From contig CAWDOA010000009.1 of NCBI GenBank assembly GCA_963803875.1, positions 186,001-250,000 of the forward strand: a stretch of 64,000 nt of DNA. Direction: 5' to 3'. The notes under the pieces were generated by a model that ran no database searches, was not told the DNA's origin, and was given only the letters and a program-made list of their open reading frames with translations. Each line of letters opens with the position of its first letter. The stretch's first letter is position 1. A program made the position numbers and the translations under genes. Positions 52,910 to 62,311 of this stretch are shown piece after piece. Source of the stretch: JABDIY01 sp963803875. GTDB taxonomy: Bacteria; Actinomycetota; Acidimicrobiia; Acidimicrobiales; SZUA-35.

Positions 52910-53647
52910 TCAAAGGAAGGCACGAACACCAAGGCCGACGCCTGCTGCCGTGATCGCCACAATCACCAGATAGTCGAACAGACGGGTGCTCAGTCGGCTC
53001 CGCATTCGTCTGCCGAGAGGGACCGTTGCCAGGGCCGGCAGGCAGGACAGCACCGATGCGACCCAGAAACCACTGAGTTCACCGCCGGCAACCAGGATGA
53101 CGAACTGGGTAGTACCTGAAATCAGAAAGAGCAGGGTCAGCGAAAGGACATGTGCGCCCCGGTCGAGGCGATAGCTGTGAATCCAACTACCCACGATCGG
53201 ACCACTGATTCCGATTGCACCCTGAAACACGCCACCCACCAACCCGACCCCAGGTGCGAGCCGCTTTGATTGCTTCGGGCTGACCGCAACCTCGGGTTGG
53301 GTGAAGAACGCTATGACGTAGCCGAAAACTGAAAGCAGTAGAAGGCCCACCAGAGGGCGCTCTGAGACCGAGACGAACAGTGCACTGCCCAACGCCGCCC
53401 CCAACAAACTGGAGACTCCAAGAACCGGAAGATCTCTCGTGGTGGAGAACGATGATCGCTCTTGCCACGCAAGAACAGCGTTGAGGGCAAAGTTCGGGAG
53501 GGCGACCACCACGACTGCGGCCTCGATACCAACGAAGAACGAGATCGCCGGTATTGCGATCGCTGGAAGACCCATCCCGGTGAGGGACTTGAGAGCCGAA
53601 CCGACGATCACAGCGGCAAGCACAATCACGAGCTCCGGTCCGGTCAC
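52910..53647 (-). CDS. TSUP-family (TauE/SafE) membrane transporter
   Basis: The 245-residue protein has about eight membrane helices with two related halves, each opening with a Gly/Pro-rich motif: GSALKSLTGMGLPAIAIPAI and GLVGGVFQGAIGISGPIVGS. This is the TauE/SafE (TSUP) family pattern, whose members export sulfite, sulfoacetate or other small organosulfur anions, or take up related compounds. The protein is at the short end of the family's usual size. It diverges from xylose isomerase, whose start is 66 bases away, and no sulfur gene is near, so the substrate is open. Confidence 0.85.
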   Translation of the reverse strand: MTGPELVIVLAAVIVGSALKSLTGMGLPAIAIPAISFFVGIEAAVVVVALPNFALNAVLAWQERSSFSTTRDLPVLGVSSLLGAALGSALFVSVSERPLVGLLLLSVFGYVIAFFTQPEVAVSPKQSKRLAPGVGLVGGVFQGAIGISGPIVGSWIHSYRLDRGAHVLSLTLLFLISGTTQFVILVAGGELSGFWVASVLSCLPALATVPLGRRMRSRLSTRLFDYLVIVAITAAGVGLGVRAFL

Positions 53648-53712
53648 CGTCGAACAGTACCGTCCGGCTCTCGTTCTAGGCGACAGCGAAGGGGTGCTAC
53701 TAGATTTGCAGG

Positions 53713-55044
53713 ATGACTGAGTTCTTCAGCGACGTGACCACACCGATTGCCTACGAGGGGCCGACCTCGCATAATCCCCTGGCCTTTCACTGGTACGACA
53801 AGAACAGAGTGGTGATGGGGCGGACCATGGAGGAACACCTCCGCTTCGCCGTGTGCTACTGGCACTCGTTCAATTGGCCCGGCAACGACGTGTTCGGTTC
53901 GGGAACCTTCGACCGTCCCTGGCTCAGCGATTCAATGGACCCGCTCGATGCAGCCCGGATGAAGATGGATGCTGCGTTCGAGTTCTTCACCAAGCTCGGT
54001 GTGCCGTTCTTCAGCTTTCACGACCGTGACATCGCTCCTGAAGGAGCCACGTTCGCAGAAAGCTGCGCCAACCTCGACACAATGGTCGACTACGCCGCGG
54101 ACCACATGGATCAAACGGGAATACGGGTGCTGTGGGGAACGGCGCAGCTGTTCTGGCAGCCCCGGTATGCCGCAGGCGCTGCAACAAACCCCAATCCGGA
54201 GGTGTTCATGCACGCTGCCGCCCAGGTCAAGCACTGCCTGGACGCAACGGCTCGACTGAACGGGGCCAACTACGTGCTGTGGGGAGGACGGGAGGGGTAT
54301 GAGACGCTCCTCAATACTCGGATGCCACAGGAACTTGATCAGCTGGGCCGCTTCCTCAACATGGTGGTGGAGTACAAGCACAAGATCGGCTTCGAAGGAA
54401 CGATCCTGATCGAACCGAAACCACAAGAACCCACCAAACATCAGTACGACTACGACAGCGCCACGGTCTACGGCTTCCTCAAACAGTATGGACTCGAGGA
54501 CGAGATCAAGGTGAACATCGAAGCCAACCACGCCAACCTGAGCGGGCACGACTTCAATCACGAAGTGGCCCAAGCCGTGGCATGTGGGATCTTTGGCAGC
54601 ATCGACGCCAATCGAGGCGATGACCGGCTTGGTTGGGATACCGACCAGTTTCCCAACAGCGTCGAAGCAATGAGCCTGGGTGTGTATGAGATTCTGCGGG
54701 CCGGCGGGTTCACCACGGGCGGGTTCATGTTCGACACCAAACTTCGACGCCAGAGCCTGGCCAGAAACGACCTCTTCCACGGGCATATCGGCGCGATGGA
54801 TGTGCTCTCCAAGTCACTGCTGGTTGCTGCCAAACTGATCGAGGACGGCGAGCTGGAAGAGCTGATCGAGGCTCGATATGCCGGGTGGGATGAGGCAACG
54901 GGCCGGCAATTGCTGAGTGGCGAGATCGGCCTGGCCGACTGCCATACCGAGGTCCTGGCCCGAAACATCGATCCACCTCCGACCAGTGGACGACAGGAAA
55001 TGATCGAGAATCTGATCAACCGGGCGATCGATCGGGTGGCCTAG
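53713..55044 (+). CDS. xylA: Xylose isomerase
   Basis: The 443-residue protein is a long-form (class II, E. coli-type) xylose isomerase that interconverts xylose and xylulose with two divalent metals. The signatures are all present: FHDRDIAPEG with the catalytic His, NYVLWGGREGYETLLNTRMP, IEPKPQEPTKHQYDYD and NIEANHANLSGHDFNHEVAQ, then DANRGDDRLGWDTDQFP. It works downstream of the XylFGH importer encoded at 11159-14520. No xylulokinase gene is in the window. Its stop codon overlaps that of the convergent aminotransferase gene on a shared CTAG. Confidence 0.95.
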   Translation: MTEFFSDVTTPIAYEGPTSHNPLAFHWYDKNRVVMGRTMEEHLRFAVCYWHSFNWPGNDVFGSGTFDRPWLSDSMDPLDAARMKMDAAFEFFTKLGVPFFSFHDRDIAPEGATFAESCANLDTMVDYAADHMDQTGIRVLWGTAQLFWQPRYAAGAATNPNPEVFMHAAAQVKHCLDATARLNGANYVLWGGREGYETLLNTRMPQELDQLGRFLNMVVEYKHKIGFEGTILIEPKPQEPTKHQYDYDSATVYGFLKQYGLEDEIKVNIEANHANLSGHDFNHEVAQAVACGIFGSIDANRGDDRLGWDTDQFPNSVEAMSLGVYEILRAGGFTTGGFMFDTKLRRQSLARNDLFHGHIGAMDVLSKSLLVAAKLIEDGELEELIEARYAGWDEATGRQLLSGEIGLADCHTEVLARNIDPPPTSGRQEMIENLINRAIDRVA

Positions 55045-56225
55045 GGCACCGAAATCGGTTTTTGGTCGACGAAACGAACGATCCGGCGACATGCCTCCGC
55101 CAGATCGTCATCGCTGATCGTGAAGCTGAGACGCACCCACCCGTCACTGGAGGAGCCGAACGCCCCGGCGTCCAGAACAGAAACACCCGTTGCGTCGTAC
55201 AGACTCCTCACGAACGAGGCGCTGGTGTCTGATACCGCTGACACGTCGACCATCAAGTACATCCCGGCATCGGGAGTGAGCACTCGCAGTGATGAAGCGG
55301 AGTTCAGGATCTCTGCACAGAGATCACGTCGGCGCCGATAGGCCTCCTTCATGGGGATGTAGGCGTTGCGATGTTCGGTGAGAGCGGTCAGAGCGGCGGC
55401 CTGCACGAAGGCAGGAAGCCCATAGTTGACATTGATTTGCAGCGCTGCCAAATGCTCCATGAGGTCGGTCGGTCCAACGGCCCAGCCAACCCTCCAACCG
55501 GTCATCGCATGGGATTTGGAGAGGCTGCTCACCGTCACCGTACGCTCGGCCATCCCTGGCAACCCAGCGATCGAATTGTGTGTTCCTTCGAAGACGATGT
55601 CGCCGTACACCTCATCGGCGATGACCCATAGGTCGTGTTCGATCGCGATGGCCGCAATCGCCTCCAGTTCGTCGGTTCTGAGAGTCACGCCGCTCGGGTT
55701 GTTCGGAGTGGTGATCACGATGGCTCGTGTCCGGTCGTTTACTGCCGCCTCGATCGCCTTCAGATCCGGCCGAAATCCGCTGTCGGCTGACTGGGCCACA
55801 CGTACGAGGTGCGCTCCGCCCAACGTCAACGTTGCCTCGTAGGTGAGGTACATCGGTTCGAGTCCGATCACCTCGTCGCCGGCGTCGAGCAGACACATCG
55901 ATGCGGCCAGCAGCGCATTCTGCGTTCCCGCGCACATCACCACGTTCCCGGCGTTGAGCTCCAAGCCGGTCCGTGACGCGAAATCCGAGGCCACGGCGGC
56001 TCGCAGTTCGGCATGACCTCTGATGGCGTTGTAATGGGTGTCGCCGGCTCGCAGCGCGGCCACACAAGCGTCGGTGATGGGAACGGGAGTATCGAAGTTC
56101 GGATCGCCGACACTGAGTACCAGTACGTCCTCACCGCGGGCTTGGGCCTCCCATGCCTCGAAATGGACATCCCATCCCGATGCAGCCCTGTTGTACAGCC
56201 GCTCGACCCTGGAGGAATACCGCAT
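55041..56225 (-). CDS. Class I/II pyridoxal-phosphate aminotransferase
   Basis: The 394-residue protein is a fold type I aminotransferase. VSSLSKSHAMTGWRVGWAVG carries the Lys that binds pyridoxal phosphate. ITTPNNPSGVTLRTDELEAI and VIADEVYGDIVFEGTHNSIA contain the Asn and Asp-x-x-Tyr cofactor contacts. The C-terminal Arg for the substrate carboxylate lies in GWVRLSFTISDDDLAEACRR. It resembles aspartate- or arginine-pyruvate-type enzymes, but the amino donor is not predictable. It lies 110 bases after the last gene of the BMP-type importer on the same strand and could be the end of that transcript. Confidence 0.88.
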   Translation of the reverse strand: MRYSSRVERLYNRAASGWDVHFEAWEAQARGEDVLVLSVGDPNFDTPVPITDACVAALRAGDTHYNAIRGHAELRAAVASDFASRTGLELNAGNVVMCAGTQNALLAASMCLLDAGDEVIGLEPMYLTYEATLTLGGAHLVRVAQSADSGFRPDLKAIEAAVNDRTRAIVITTPNNPSGVTLRTDELEAIAAIAIEHDLWVIADEVYGDIVFEGTHNSIAGLPGMAERTVTVSSLSKSHAMTGWRVGWAVGPTDLMEHLAALQINVNYGLPAFVQAAALTALTEHRNAYIPMKEAYRRRRDLCAEILNSASSLRVLTPDAGMYLMVDVSAVSDTSASFVRSLYDATGVSVLDAGAFGSSSDGWVRLSFTISDDDLAEACRRIVRFVDQKPISVP

Positions 56226-56334
56226 CGGCCCCGAGGGTAATCGAGCTACCGGAACCTGCCTTTGCTTTACCGCACTGCAACATCGAAAAGAACGATTGCC
56301 ACAAGAAGAACTATCCGGCTCCGATAGTGGATGA

Positions 56335-57267
56335 CTACCGTTCCTCCCGCCGATACGCCCGTCCGATTGCGGCAGGTGCAGCGCTGGGACGGTGGCGTGA
56401 CTGGATGGAGAATCCGATCAACACGCCGATCGTGAGGACATAGGGCAACATGCTGATGAGGATTGGGCTGACCTCTACACCGAATGTCTGAAGTCGAGGT
56501 TCGAGTGCCAGCAAACCACCGAACAGAAGCGCCCCGAGTGCGGTGCGGCCCGGTCGCCAGGCCCCAAAGATCACGAGTGCGACTGCGATCCATCCCCTAC
56601 CGGCGGTTACGCCCTCGGTCCAGCCTTTCGCGAGGTTCAATGTGAGGTACGCACCCCCGAACCCGGCGAAGACGCCCCCTACAAGCACCGCGATCACTCG
56701 TGTCAGCACGACCGACTGTCCTGCTGCGTCTGCTGTCGCTGCGCTCTCCCCCACGGCACGCAAGCCCAGTCCTATCCTGGTGCGCTCCAATACGAACCAC
56801 GCGGCCAAGCCAGCGACGACAGCGAACCACGCCAGCCACGACTGGTTGAAGATGATTGGACCAACGATCCGCAGATCCTTCAGCGGCCCCAGGGGCAACG
56901 CTCCGAATTGAGGGACTGCAGGCAAACTGACATAGTTCTGGCCGGCAAAGGCCGACAGACCCAACCCCAGAATGGTCAGAGCCAGCCCACTGACGACCTG
57001 ATCAGCACCCATCACAACTGAAACGAGGGCGTGAATGAGCGAAAGCAGGCCCCCTGCCAAACCGGCGAAGAGGAGGCCAATGAGCGGGTTTCCGAATTCG
57101 GTACCGGACCAGAAGGCTGCAACGCCTCCCACCGCCATCATGCCCTCGACCCCCAGGTTGAGGACTCCCGCCTTCTCGGCGATCAGCTCCCCCAGGGCCG
57201 CAAGGTAGAGCATCAGCCCGAAGGCGACCACGTCGACCATCAGTCCAACAAGTGTCACCTCGTTCAT
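56335..57267 (-). CDS. BMP-type nucleoside ABC transporter, second permease
   Basis: ATG at 57267 overlaps the stop of the first permease gene (ATGA). The open frame extends to 57519, but that part lies within the other gene. The 310-residue product has 8-10 helices with YLAALGELIAEKAGVLNLGV near the N-terminus and MMAVGGVAAFWSG after it, the family pattern of BPD_transp_2 permeases such as YufQ/NupC. It pairs with the first permease to form the membrane channel. The last residues are polar and basic (AAIGRAYRREER). It is the fourth gene of the importer operon. Confidence 0.87.
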   Translation of the reverse strand: MNEVTLVGLMVDVVAFGLMLYLAALGELIAEKAGVLNLGVEGMMAVGGVAAFWSGTEFGNPLIGLLFAGLAGGLLSLIHALVSVVMGADQVVSGLALTILGLGLSAFAGQNYVSLPAVPQFGALPLGPLKDLRIVGPIIFNQSWLAWFAVVAGLAAWFVLERTRIGLGLRAVGESAATADAAGQSVVLTRVIAVLVGGVFAGFGGAYLTLNLAKGWTEGVTAGRGWIAVALVIFGAWRPGRTALGALLFGGLLALEPRLQTFGVEVSPILISMLPYVLTIGVLIGFSIQSRHRPSAAPAAIGRAYRREER

Positions 57268-58355
57268 CAGGCCACTGCTCCAGATGGGTGGGAAACGGCT
57301 GGTTTGGTGCGGACCAACCGGTAGTGCCCGAAGACTCCCGCTGCGAGGGCGCCGAACAGAATCAAAGCCTGCAGGATGTTGGCGATCGATGCCGGAACTC
57401 CGCTGACCTGTATGGCGAGTCCACCCACCTGCACAGCTCCGAAGAAGACCGCAACGAGGGCTACCCCCGATGGGCGCATCAGGGCGAGCGCCGCAACAAT
57501 GATGCCGGCGAAGCCCCATCCGTTCGCCACCCCCTCCACCAAACGGGTGGAGGATCCCGTCAGTTCGATTCCACCGGCCAGACCAGCGATCGCACCGGAG
57601 AGAGTGAGAACGGTGAGAATCTTGACTCGCAGCGAGATCCCGGCGTACTCAGCGGTCTTCTCCGAGGATCCAGCCAGCCGTAGTTCGTAGCCCCACTTGC
57701 TGCGGGATGCGTAGAATCCGAATCCGGCAAGAACGGCAGCTGCGATCAGTACTCCGATGTTCGACCGCTCGAACAACCCGGGAAGTGCCGCTTGGGACGG
57801 AAGCGACGGTGCTTGCGGGAAACCGGCGCTGGCAGGATCCTTCCAGGCTCCGTTCACCAGATACCGCACAACTCTGATGATGACTTCGTTGAGCATGAGC
57901 GTTGTGATGATCTCATTCACGCCGAGACGAGCTCGAGCAACAGCTGGTAACAAAGCGAGCAAGCCGCCACCCAGCACAGCTCCGAGCAGGATCAGCGGGA
58001 TCAATATGACGCCGTCCGCATCGGGTAGGACCCGGGCAACCCATGCTCCACCGATCGCACCGGCGATGATCTGCCCCTCAGCGCCGATGTTCCAAAGGCC
58101 CATGGAACCCGCCACGGCGACCGCAAGACCGGCCAATCCCAGGGGAACCGCTCGCGCCAGCGTGTTGGACCAGGCCCGCCTGGAACCAAACGCCGCATCG
58201 GCCATTTTGGTGTACACCTCGATCGGATCGTTTCCGCTCACGATCAGAAGCACTGCGCCCACGAGCAGAGCCAACAAGACCCCGGTGAGAACTGCACGCG
58301 TTTGTCCGCCGCGGAGAGGCCGCTCACGTTTCTGGAGGACGAAAGCGAACATCAC
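57267..58355 (-). CDS. BMP-type nucleoside ABC transporter, first permease
   Basis: The 362-residue membrane protein starts at GTG 58355, or at ATG 58352, overlapping the stop of the ATPase gene. It contains GLAGLAVAVAGSMGLWNIGA followed by EGQIIAGAIGGAWVARVLP, the signature loop of YufP/NupB-type permeases, and NEIITTLMLNEVIIRVVRYL, a conserved membrane-face segment. Residues 120-360 hold several further helices. Together with the second permease it carries the substrate bound by the BMP lipoprotein across the membrane, most likely purine or other nucleosides. Overlaps with both neighbours indicate tight coupling. Confidence 0.87.
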   Translation of the reverse strand: MMFAFVLQKRERPLRGGQTRAVLTGVLLALLVGAVLLIVSGNDPIEVYTKMADAAFGSRRAWSNTLARAVPLGLAGLAVAVAGSMGLWNIGAEGQIIAGAIGGAWVARVLPDADGVILIPLILLGAVLGGGLLALLPAVARARLGVNEIITTLMLNEVIIRVVRYLVNGAWKDPASAGFPQAPSLPSQAALPGLFERSNIGVLIAAAVLAGFGFYASRSKWGYELRLAGSSEKTAEYAGISLRVKILTVLTLSGAIAGLAGGIELTGSSTRLVEGVANGWGFAGIIVAALALMRPSGVALVAVFFGAVQVGGLAIQVSGVPASIANILQALILFGALAAGVFGHYRLVRTKPAVSHPSGAVA

Positions 58356-59893
58356 AGATCGTTCTTGGATTCTGACGCGTTACCCGCCATCGCTTGACCC
58401 ACCATCGCTCGAGTCGCATCTGCCGCAACAAGTTCAGCGGTGACTTCACCTTCGCGCATCACGATGATCCGGTCGCTCAACGCCAGCAATTCGTCGAGGT
58501 CTTCGGAGATGAGGAGGATTCCCAGACCGGACTCTGCCTCGGAGACGAGCACCTCCTGGATGGCGGCTACTCCCTGCACATCGAGTCCGCGAGTCGGCTG
58601 TGCTGCAACGAGGACCTTGGGATGCGTTTTCAGTTCTCGTCCGACGAGCAGGCGTTGCAGATTGCCGCCCGAGAGTCCCGCGATCGGTTGGTCGATCCCA
58701 CCGGTCTTCACGCTGTAGTCCGCGACGAGGGTCTCACAGTGGTCTCGGGCGCCCGCACGGTCCACGAAGAGGCCAGAGCCGATACCGCGGTAGGAACGCA
58801 TCATTGCGTTCTCGGTGACCGCGAGCTTGGGAGCAAGACCCACGCCCAGCCGGTCCTCGGGGACATAGGACAAGCCCATCGAGATGCGAGTGCTGGCGCC
58901 TGTATCGCTCGCATCGGAACCGGCGATCTCCACTCGGCCCGATGTTGGCGTGGTGAGGCCGGCGATCGCATCCGCCAGCGGCCGTTGGCCGTTACCGGCG
59001 ACACCGGCAACTCCGAGGATTTCCCCCCTCCCTACCGTGAAAGAGACATCGTTGACGATCGCTATCCCGTGGACGTCGTGGACTATGAGATCTTGTACCG
59101 AAAGAACGGCATCGTCTGGGTCTGCAGGATGAGCCCGGGTACGGCGCTGGGAGACCTCGGTGCTCTCACCGACCATGAGTTCGGCCAAGCGGCCTGCGTC
59201 GAGAGACTCCACCGGTAGCGACGACGCGACCGTTGCGCCCCCTCTCAAAACGGTGGCCTCGTCACAGAATCGGGTTACCTCCCCAAGCTTGTGACTGATG
59301 AAAATGATCGACCGACCATCGGCGGCCATGGCAGAAACGATGCGCCCCAGTTCATCGGCTTCGGCGGGGGTCAGTACTGCAGTCGGTTCATCCAGGATGA
59401 GGACTCTGGCATCACGCCACAACGCTTTCAGAATCTCGACCCGCTGACGTTCCCCCATCGACAGGTTCCACACCTCTCGACCGGGATCGGTTTGCAGTCC
59501 GAATCGTTCGGCCAGGTCAGCCACGCGTTGTTCGAGTTCGCGCTTGTGGAGAATGGTGGGGGCCGATCCCAGAACAACGTTTTCGGCCACCGTAAATGTG
59601 GGGATCAGCCGAAATTCCTGGTGAACCATGGCCACACCGGCGCGCAGAGCGTCGGCTGGGGAACCGAAGCTGTGTTCGACTCCGTGAAGCCGAACCGTTC
59701 CTTCGTCGGGCCGGTACACGCCGGCCAGGACGTTCATCAGGGTTGTCTTCCCGGCTCCGTTCTCACCCAAAACGGCGTGCACGGAGCCGGGGCGGACTTC
59801 GAGTTCCGCCCCAGCGTTCGCTATGACGCCCGGAAATCGCTTCCAGATGTTGTGGAGTTCGACCGCAAGCGGACCGGACGAGATATCCATCAC
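58352..59893 (-). CDS. BMP-type nucleoside ABC transporter, two-domain ATP-binding protein
   Basis: The 513-residue ATPase has two fused nucleotide-binding domains. The first carries Walker A GENGAGKTTLMNVLAG, signature LSMGERQRVEILKAL and Walker B VLILDEPTAVL. The second has a degenerate Walker A (GVAGNGQRPLADAIAG), signature LSGGNLQRLLVGREL and VLVAAQPTRGLDVQG, in which the usual Walker B Asp-Glu is changed. This one-active, one-inactive pattern is typical of RbsA/YufO proteins. It energises the importer formed with the two permeases downstream and the BMP lipoprotein encoded 29 bases upstream. Confidence 0.9.
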   Translation of the reverse strand: MMDISSGPLAVELHNIWKRFPGVIANAGAELEVRPGSVHAVLGENGAGKTTLMNVLAGVYRPDEGTVRLHGVEHSFGSPADALRAGVAMVHQEFRLIPTFTVAENVVLGSAPTILHKRELEQRVADLAERFGLQTDPGREVWNLSMGERQRVEILKALWRDARVLILDEPTAVLTPAEADELGRIVSAMAADGRSIIFISHKLGEVTRFCDEATVLRGGATVASSLPVESLDAGRLAELMVGESTEVSQRRTRAHPADPDDAVLSVQDLIVHDVHGIAIVNDVSFTVGRGEILGVAGVAGNGQRPLADAIAGLTTPTSGRVEIAGSDASDTGASTRISMGLSYVPEDRLGVGLAPKLAVTENAMMRSYRGIGSGLFVDRAGARDHCETLVADYSVKTGGIDQPIAGLSGGNLQRLLVGRELKTHPKVLVAAQPTRGLDVQGVAAIQEVLVSEAESGLGILLISEDLDELLALSDRIIVMREGEVTAELVAADATRAMVGQAMAGNASESKNDL

Positions 59894-59921
59894 GGCATAG
59901 CCCTCGAACTCGGTGTCAGCC

Positions 59922-61001
59922 TCAGCTTTCGGCCGAGCCGATCACGCCTTCGACGAACATACTCATTCCGAGCATTGCTCCGTCGTCGAGCTTCTCGCCG
60001 GCGGCAACCATCACGCTGCCGTCCTGGGCCAGGATCTCACCCTCGAACACGTCGAATTCGCCGGCGATGATCTGATCCTTGACCTCCTGCATCTCGGCCG
60101 CAACCGGCGACTCGGACGGGATCTCGATGTCGACGACCCCGTCAGCCATTCCTCCCCACCACGATTCGGGTGTATAGCTTCCGTCCTTGGCAGCGTTGAT
60201 CACGTCTGAGTAGCGGTTGGTCCAATCCCAGACCGGGGCCGTGAGATAGTTTCCGACCTGAGAACTCATATCGCTGTGGTAGCCGATGAAGGTGGCACCG
60301 GCATCGGTGGCGGCCTGCCCAGTGGCGGTGGAGTCCTGATGCATTGTGAGGACGTCGGCCCCGGCATCGAGAAGCGCTTGCGCGGTGTTGCCTTCAACGG
60401 TCGGGTCGAACCATGTGGCGGTCCACGCGACCTCTACTTCGGCCTCTGGATTGACCCGCTGAGCGCCGAGCGTGAAGGCATTGATCCCGCGAATCACCTC
60501 AGGGATCGGGAAGGCAGCGACGTAGCCGATCTTGTTTGTTGTCGTGGCAGCTCCGGCGGCCATGCCTGCGATGTACCGGGGTTGGTACATGCGGCCGAAG
60601 CTGTTCCCGAAGTTGGTGTCATTCATCTTGAACCCGGAAATGTGCTCGAAGATGACATCAGGGTTGTCCGTCGCAAACTGCTCTGTTGCGTCCATGTAGC
60701 CGAACGACGTTGCGAAGATCACGTTGTAACCGTCGTCGATGAACTGCTGGACGGCGTTGTCGAACTCGGCGCCGCCTTCGGGAATAGCCTCGACGAACGC
60801 TGTCTCCACGCCGGTCGCCTCCTCGGCGGCCTGGCGGCCCTGGTCATGCATGAAGTTCCAGCCGGCGTCTCCAACGGGGGCGACCATCACGAAGGCTGCT
60901 TTGGTGTCTTCGGAGCCGCTTTCGGCGCTGTCGCCGCATGCTGCGGCTGCCAGGCCCAGCACTGTAAGAAGGGCGAGTAGGGTCTTGAGTGAGCGGGTCA
61001 T
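59922..61001 (-). CDS. BMP-family (PnrA/BmpA-like) substrate-binding lipoprotein
   Basis: The 359-residue protein starts MTRSLKTLLALLTVLGLAAA, with the lipobox Cys in AAACGD at about residue 22. The mature part has the Bmp family pattern: FVMVAPVGDAGWNFMHDQGR, YNVIFATSFGYMDATEQFAT, YIAGMAAGAATTTNKIGYVA and AFPIPEVIRGINAFTLGAQR. Characterised members (PnrA, BmpA, Med) bind purine nucleosides. It is the first gene of the operon with the ATPase and two permeases and should deliver substrate to them. A short A-rich stretch (GAGGAAA) gives its ribosome site. Confidence 0.9.
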   Translation of the reverse strand: MTRSLKTLLALLTVLGLAAAACGDSAESGSEDTKAAFVMVAPVGDAGWNFMHDQGRQAAEEATGVETAFVEAIPEGGAEFDNAVQQFIDDGYNVIFATSFGYMDATEQFATDNPDVIFEHISGFKMNDTNFGNSFGRMYQPRYIAGMAAGAATTTNKIGYVAAFPIPEVIRGINAFTLGAQRVNPEAEVEVAWTATWFDPTVEGNTAQALLDAGADVLTMHQDSTATGQAATDAGATFIGYHSDMSSQVGNYLTAPVWDWTNRYSDVINAAKDGSYTPESWWGGMADGVVDIEIPSESPVAAEMQEVKDQIIAGEFDVFEGEILAQDGSVMVAAGEKLDDGAMLGMSMFVEGVIGSAES

Positions 61002-61100
61002 CAGATTTCCTCCGTTTAAAGTCCCGCCACTTCCTATCTGAATGTGACCCGTCGGTAAACCCGAACGAACAAAAAGACTGCATCGGTTAACATTCTCTCG

Positions 61101-61775
61101 ATGCGCGCTGACACCCTGAGCACCAAGCGTGAGGTGCTGACAACGTTCCGTGCCACCGCGTCTGTTCAGGTAATGGCCGTGCTTGTCGCCATCGCAGCGA
61201 TCGCCAGGGTGACGGTATGGACGTTGTCGTGGGCTGATGCAGTCGTCGTCGCGGTCTCGCTCATGCTGGTCGGGGTGGTCGAATGGGTCCTACATCTGTT
61301 TCTTCTTCACGCCCCGGTGGAATCGCGGCGGATGAGAATATTGAAGACCGGGGTCGGCCACCGTCAACACCACCTCGATCCCGGCGCTCTGGAATTCGTG
61401 TTGCTCGGCCCGATTGACACAGCAGTGTTCGGTCTGCTGATCGCCGCCGGGACCGCCGCGTGGACAGTACCCCTGTCCCTTCTGATGTCGGAGTTCGTAA
61501 CCAGCGGCTCCATCTTCGGACCCGTCCTGACAGGGCTCCTGTTGGCATACCTCTTGCTGGTCCACTACGAGTGGACCCATCTCTTGGTGCACACCCGCTA
61601 CCGACCCAAGACCGCCTACTACCGACGACTGGCTCGCAATCATCGACTCCACCACTATCGGAACGAACGTTTTTGGCTAGGAGTTACATCCAACCTTGGT
61701 GATCGACTCTTTGGCTCCTACCCGGTATCGAAATCAGCGGTGCCACTGTCCGAAACCGCTCGACGCCTGACCTGA
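61101..61775 (+). CDS. Fatty acid hydroxylase/sterol desaturase superfamily membrane protein
   Basis: The 224-residue protein has about four to five hydrophobic segments and the eight-His cluster of membrane diiron hydroxylases: HLFLLH, HRQHH, HYEWTHLLVH and NHRLHHY. Such enzymes use oxygen and reduced electron carriers to hydroxylate or desaturate fatty acids, sterols or carotenoids. The order and spacing of the His boxes fit this superfamily, but not enough is visible to name a substrate. It is divergent from the BMP gene (99 bases between starts) and stands alone. Confidence 0.8.
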   Translation: MRADTLSTKREVLTTFRATASVQVMAVLVAIAAIARVTVWTLSWADAVVVAVSLMLVGVVEWVLHLFLLHAPVESRRMRILKTGVGHRQHHLDPGALEFVLLGPIDTAVFGLLIAAGTAAWTVPLSLLMSEFVTSGSIFGPVLTGLLLAYLLLVHYEWTHLLVHTRYRPKTAYYRRLARNHRLHHYRNERFWLGVTSNLGDRLFGSYPVSKSAVPLSETARRLT

Positions 61776-61819
61776 CCCAGTCTTGGTTGCGAAGGTCAGC
61801 GCCGTGGGCACCCAACACG

Positions 61820-62011
61820 TCAGCTGCCCGAGGGAACGAATCTGATCATGTTCATCGCTACGCGGGCGAGGTGATAGAGGATGACGAGGAGCAACAGAAA
61901 GCTGATGAGCCCACCGACGAGCGGGAGTCCTCCAAGAATGATGCGAGCCAAGATCGCCACGAAAACCGCGGCGAGATGACCACTGTTGGGTGCTGCGAAG
62001 AGTCTGTTCAT
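61820..62011 (-). CDS. Small hydrophobic protein, function unknown
   Basis: The 63-residue frame (NRLFAAPNSGHLAAVFVAIL, ARIILGGLPLVGGLISFLLL, LVILYHLARVAMNMIRF) is strongly hydrophobic with one or two membrane helices and Gly-rich turns. It has a fair chance of being real because such composition is unlikely by chance. No family is recognised. The 300 bases between it and the L,D-transpeptidase gene hold nothing that I can identify. Confidence 0.45.
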   Translation of the reverse strand: MNRLFAAPNSGHLAAVFVAILARIILGGLPLVGGLISFLLLLVILYHLARVAMNMIRFVPSGS

Positions 62012-62311
62012 GCCCCAAGTGTGGCGTTACGGCCGGGGGGCCACTATCGGGGCAAACCCTGATCAACCCCTGAGTCGATAGGCGATCGGTCAGGGTCGTC
62101 GCTGTCGATGTTCTGTCAGGAAAGTCGCCCGACGAACGACACAACTGCGACGAAACGCTGCTCCGGGCACTCAGGTCGGTTTCAGCGCATGAACTGCGGT
62201 TCAATCATCGTCGCCACCGATGCACCCCTCGATAGCCAACCCACGGTCATCATCGAAGATCACCCTTCGCGCTTGCGAGAAGTGGGTTCATCCAGCGGCT
62301 TTGCTGAATCT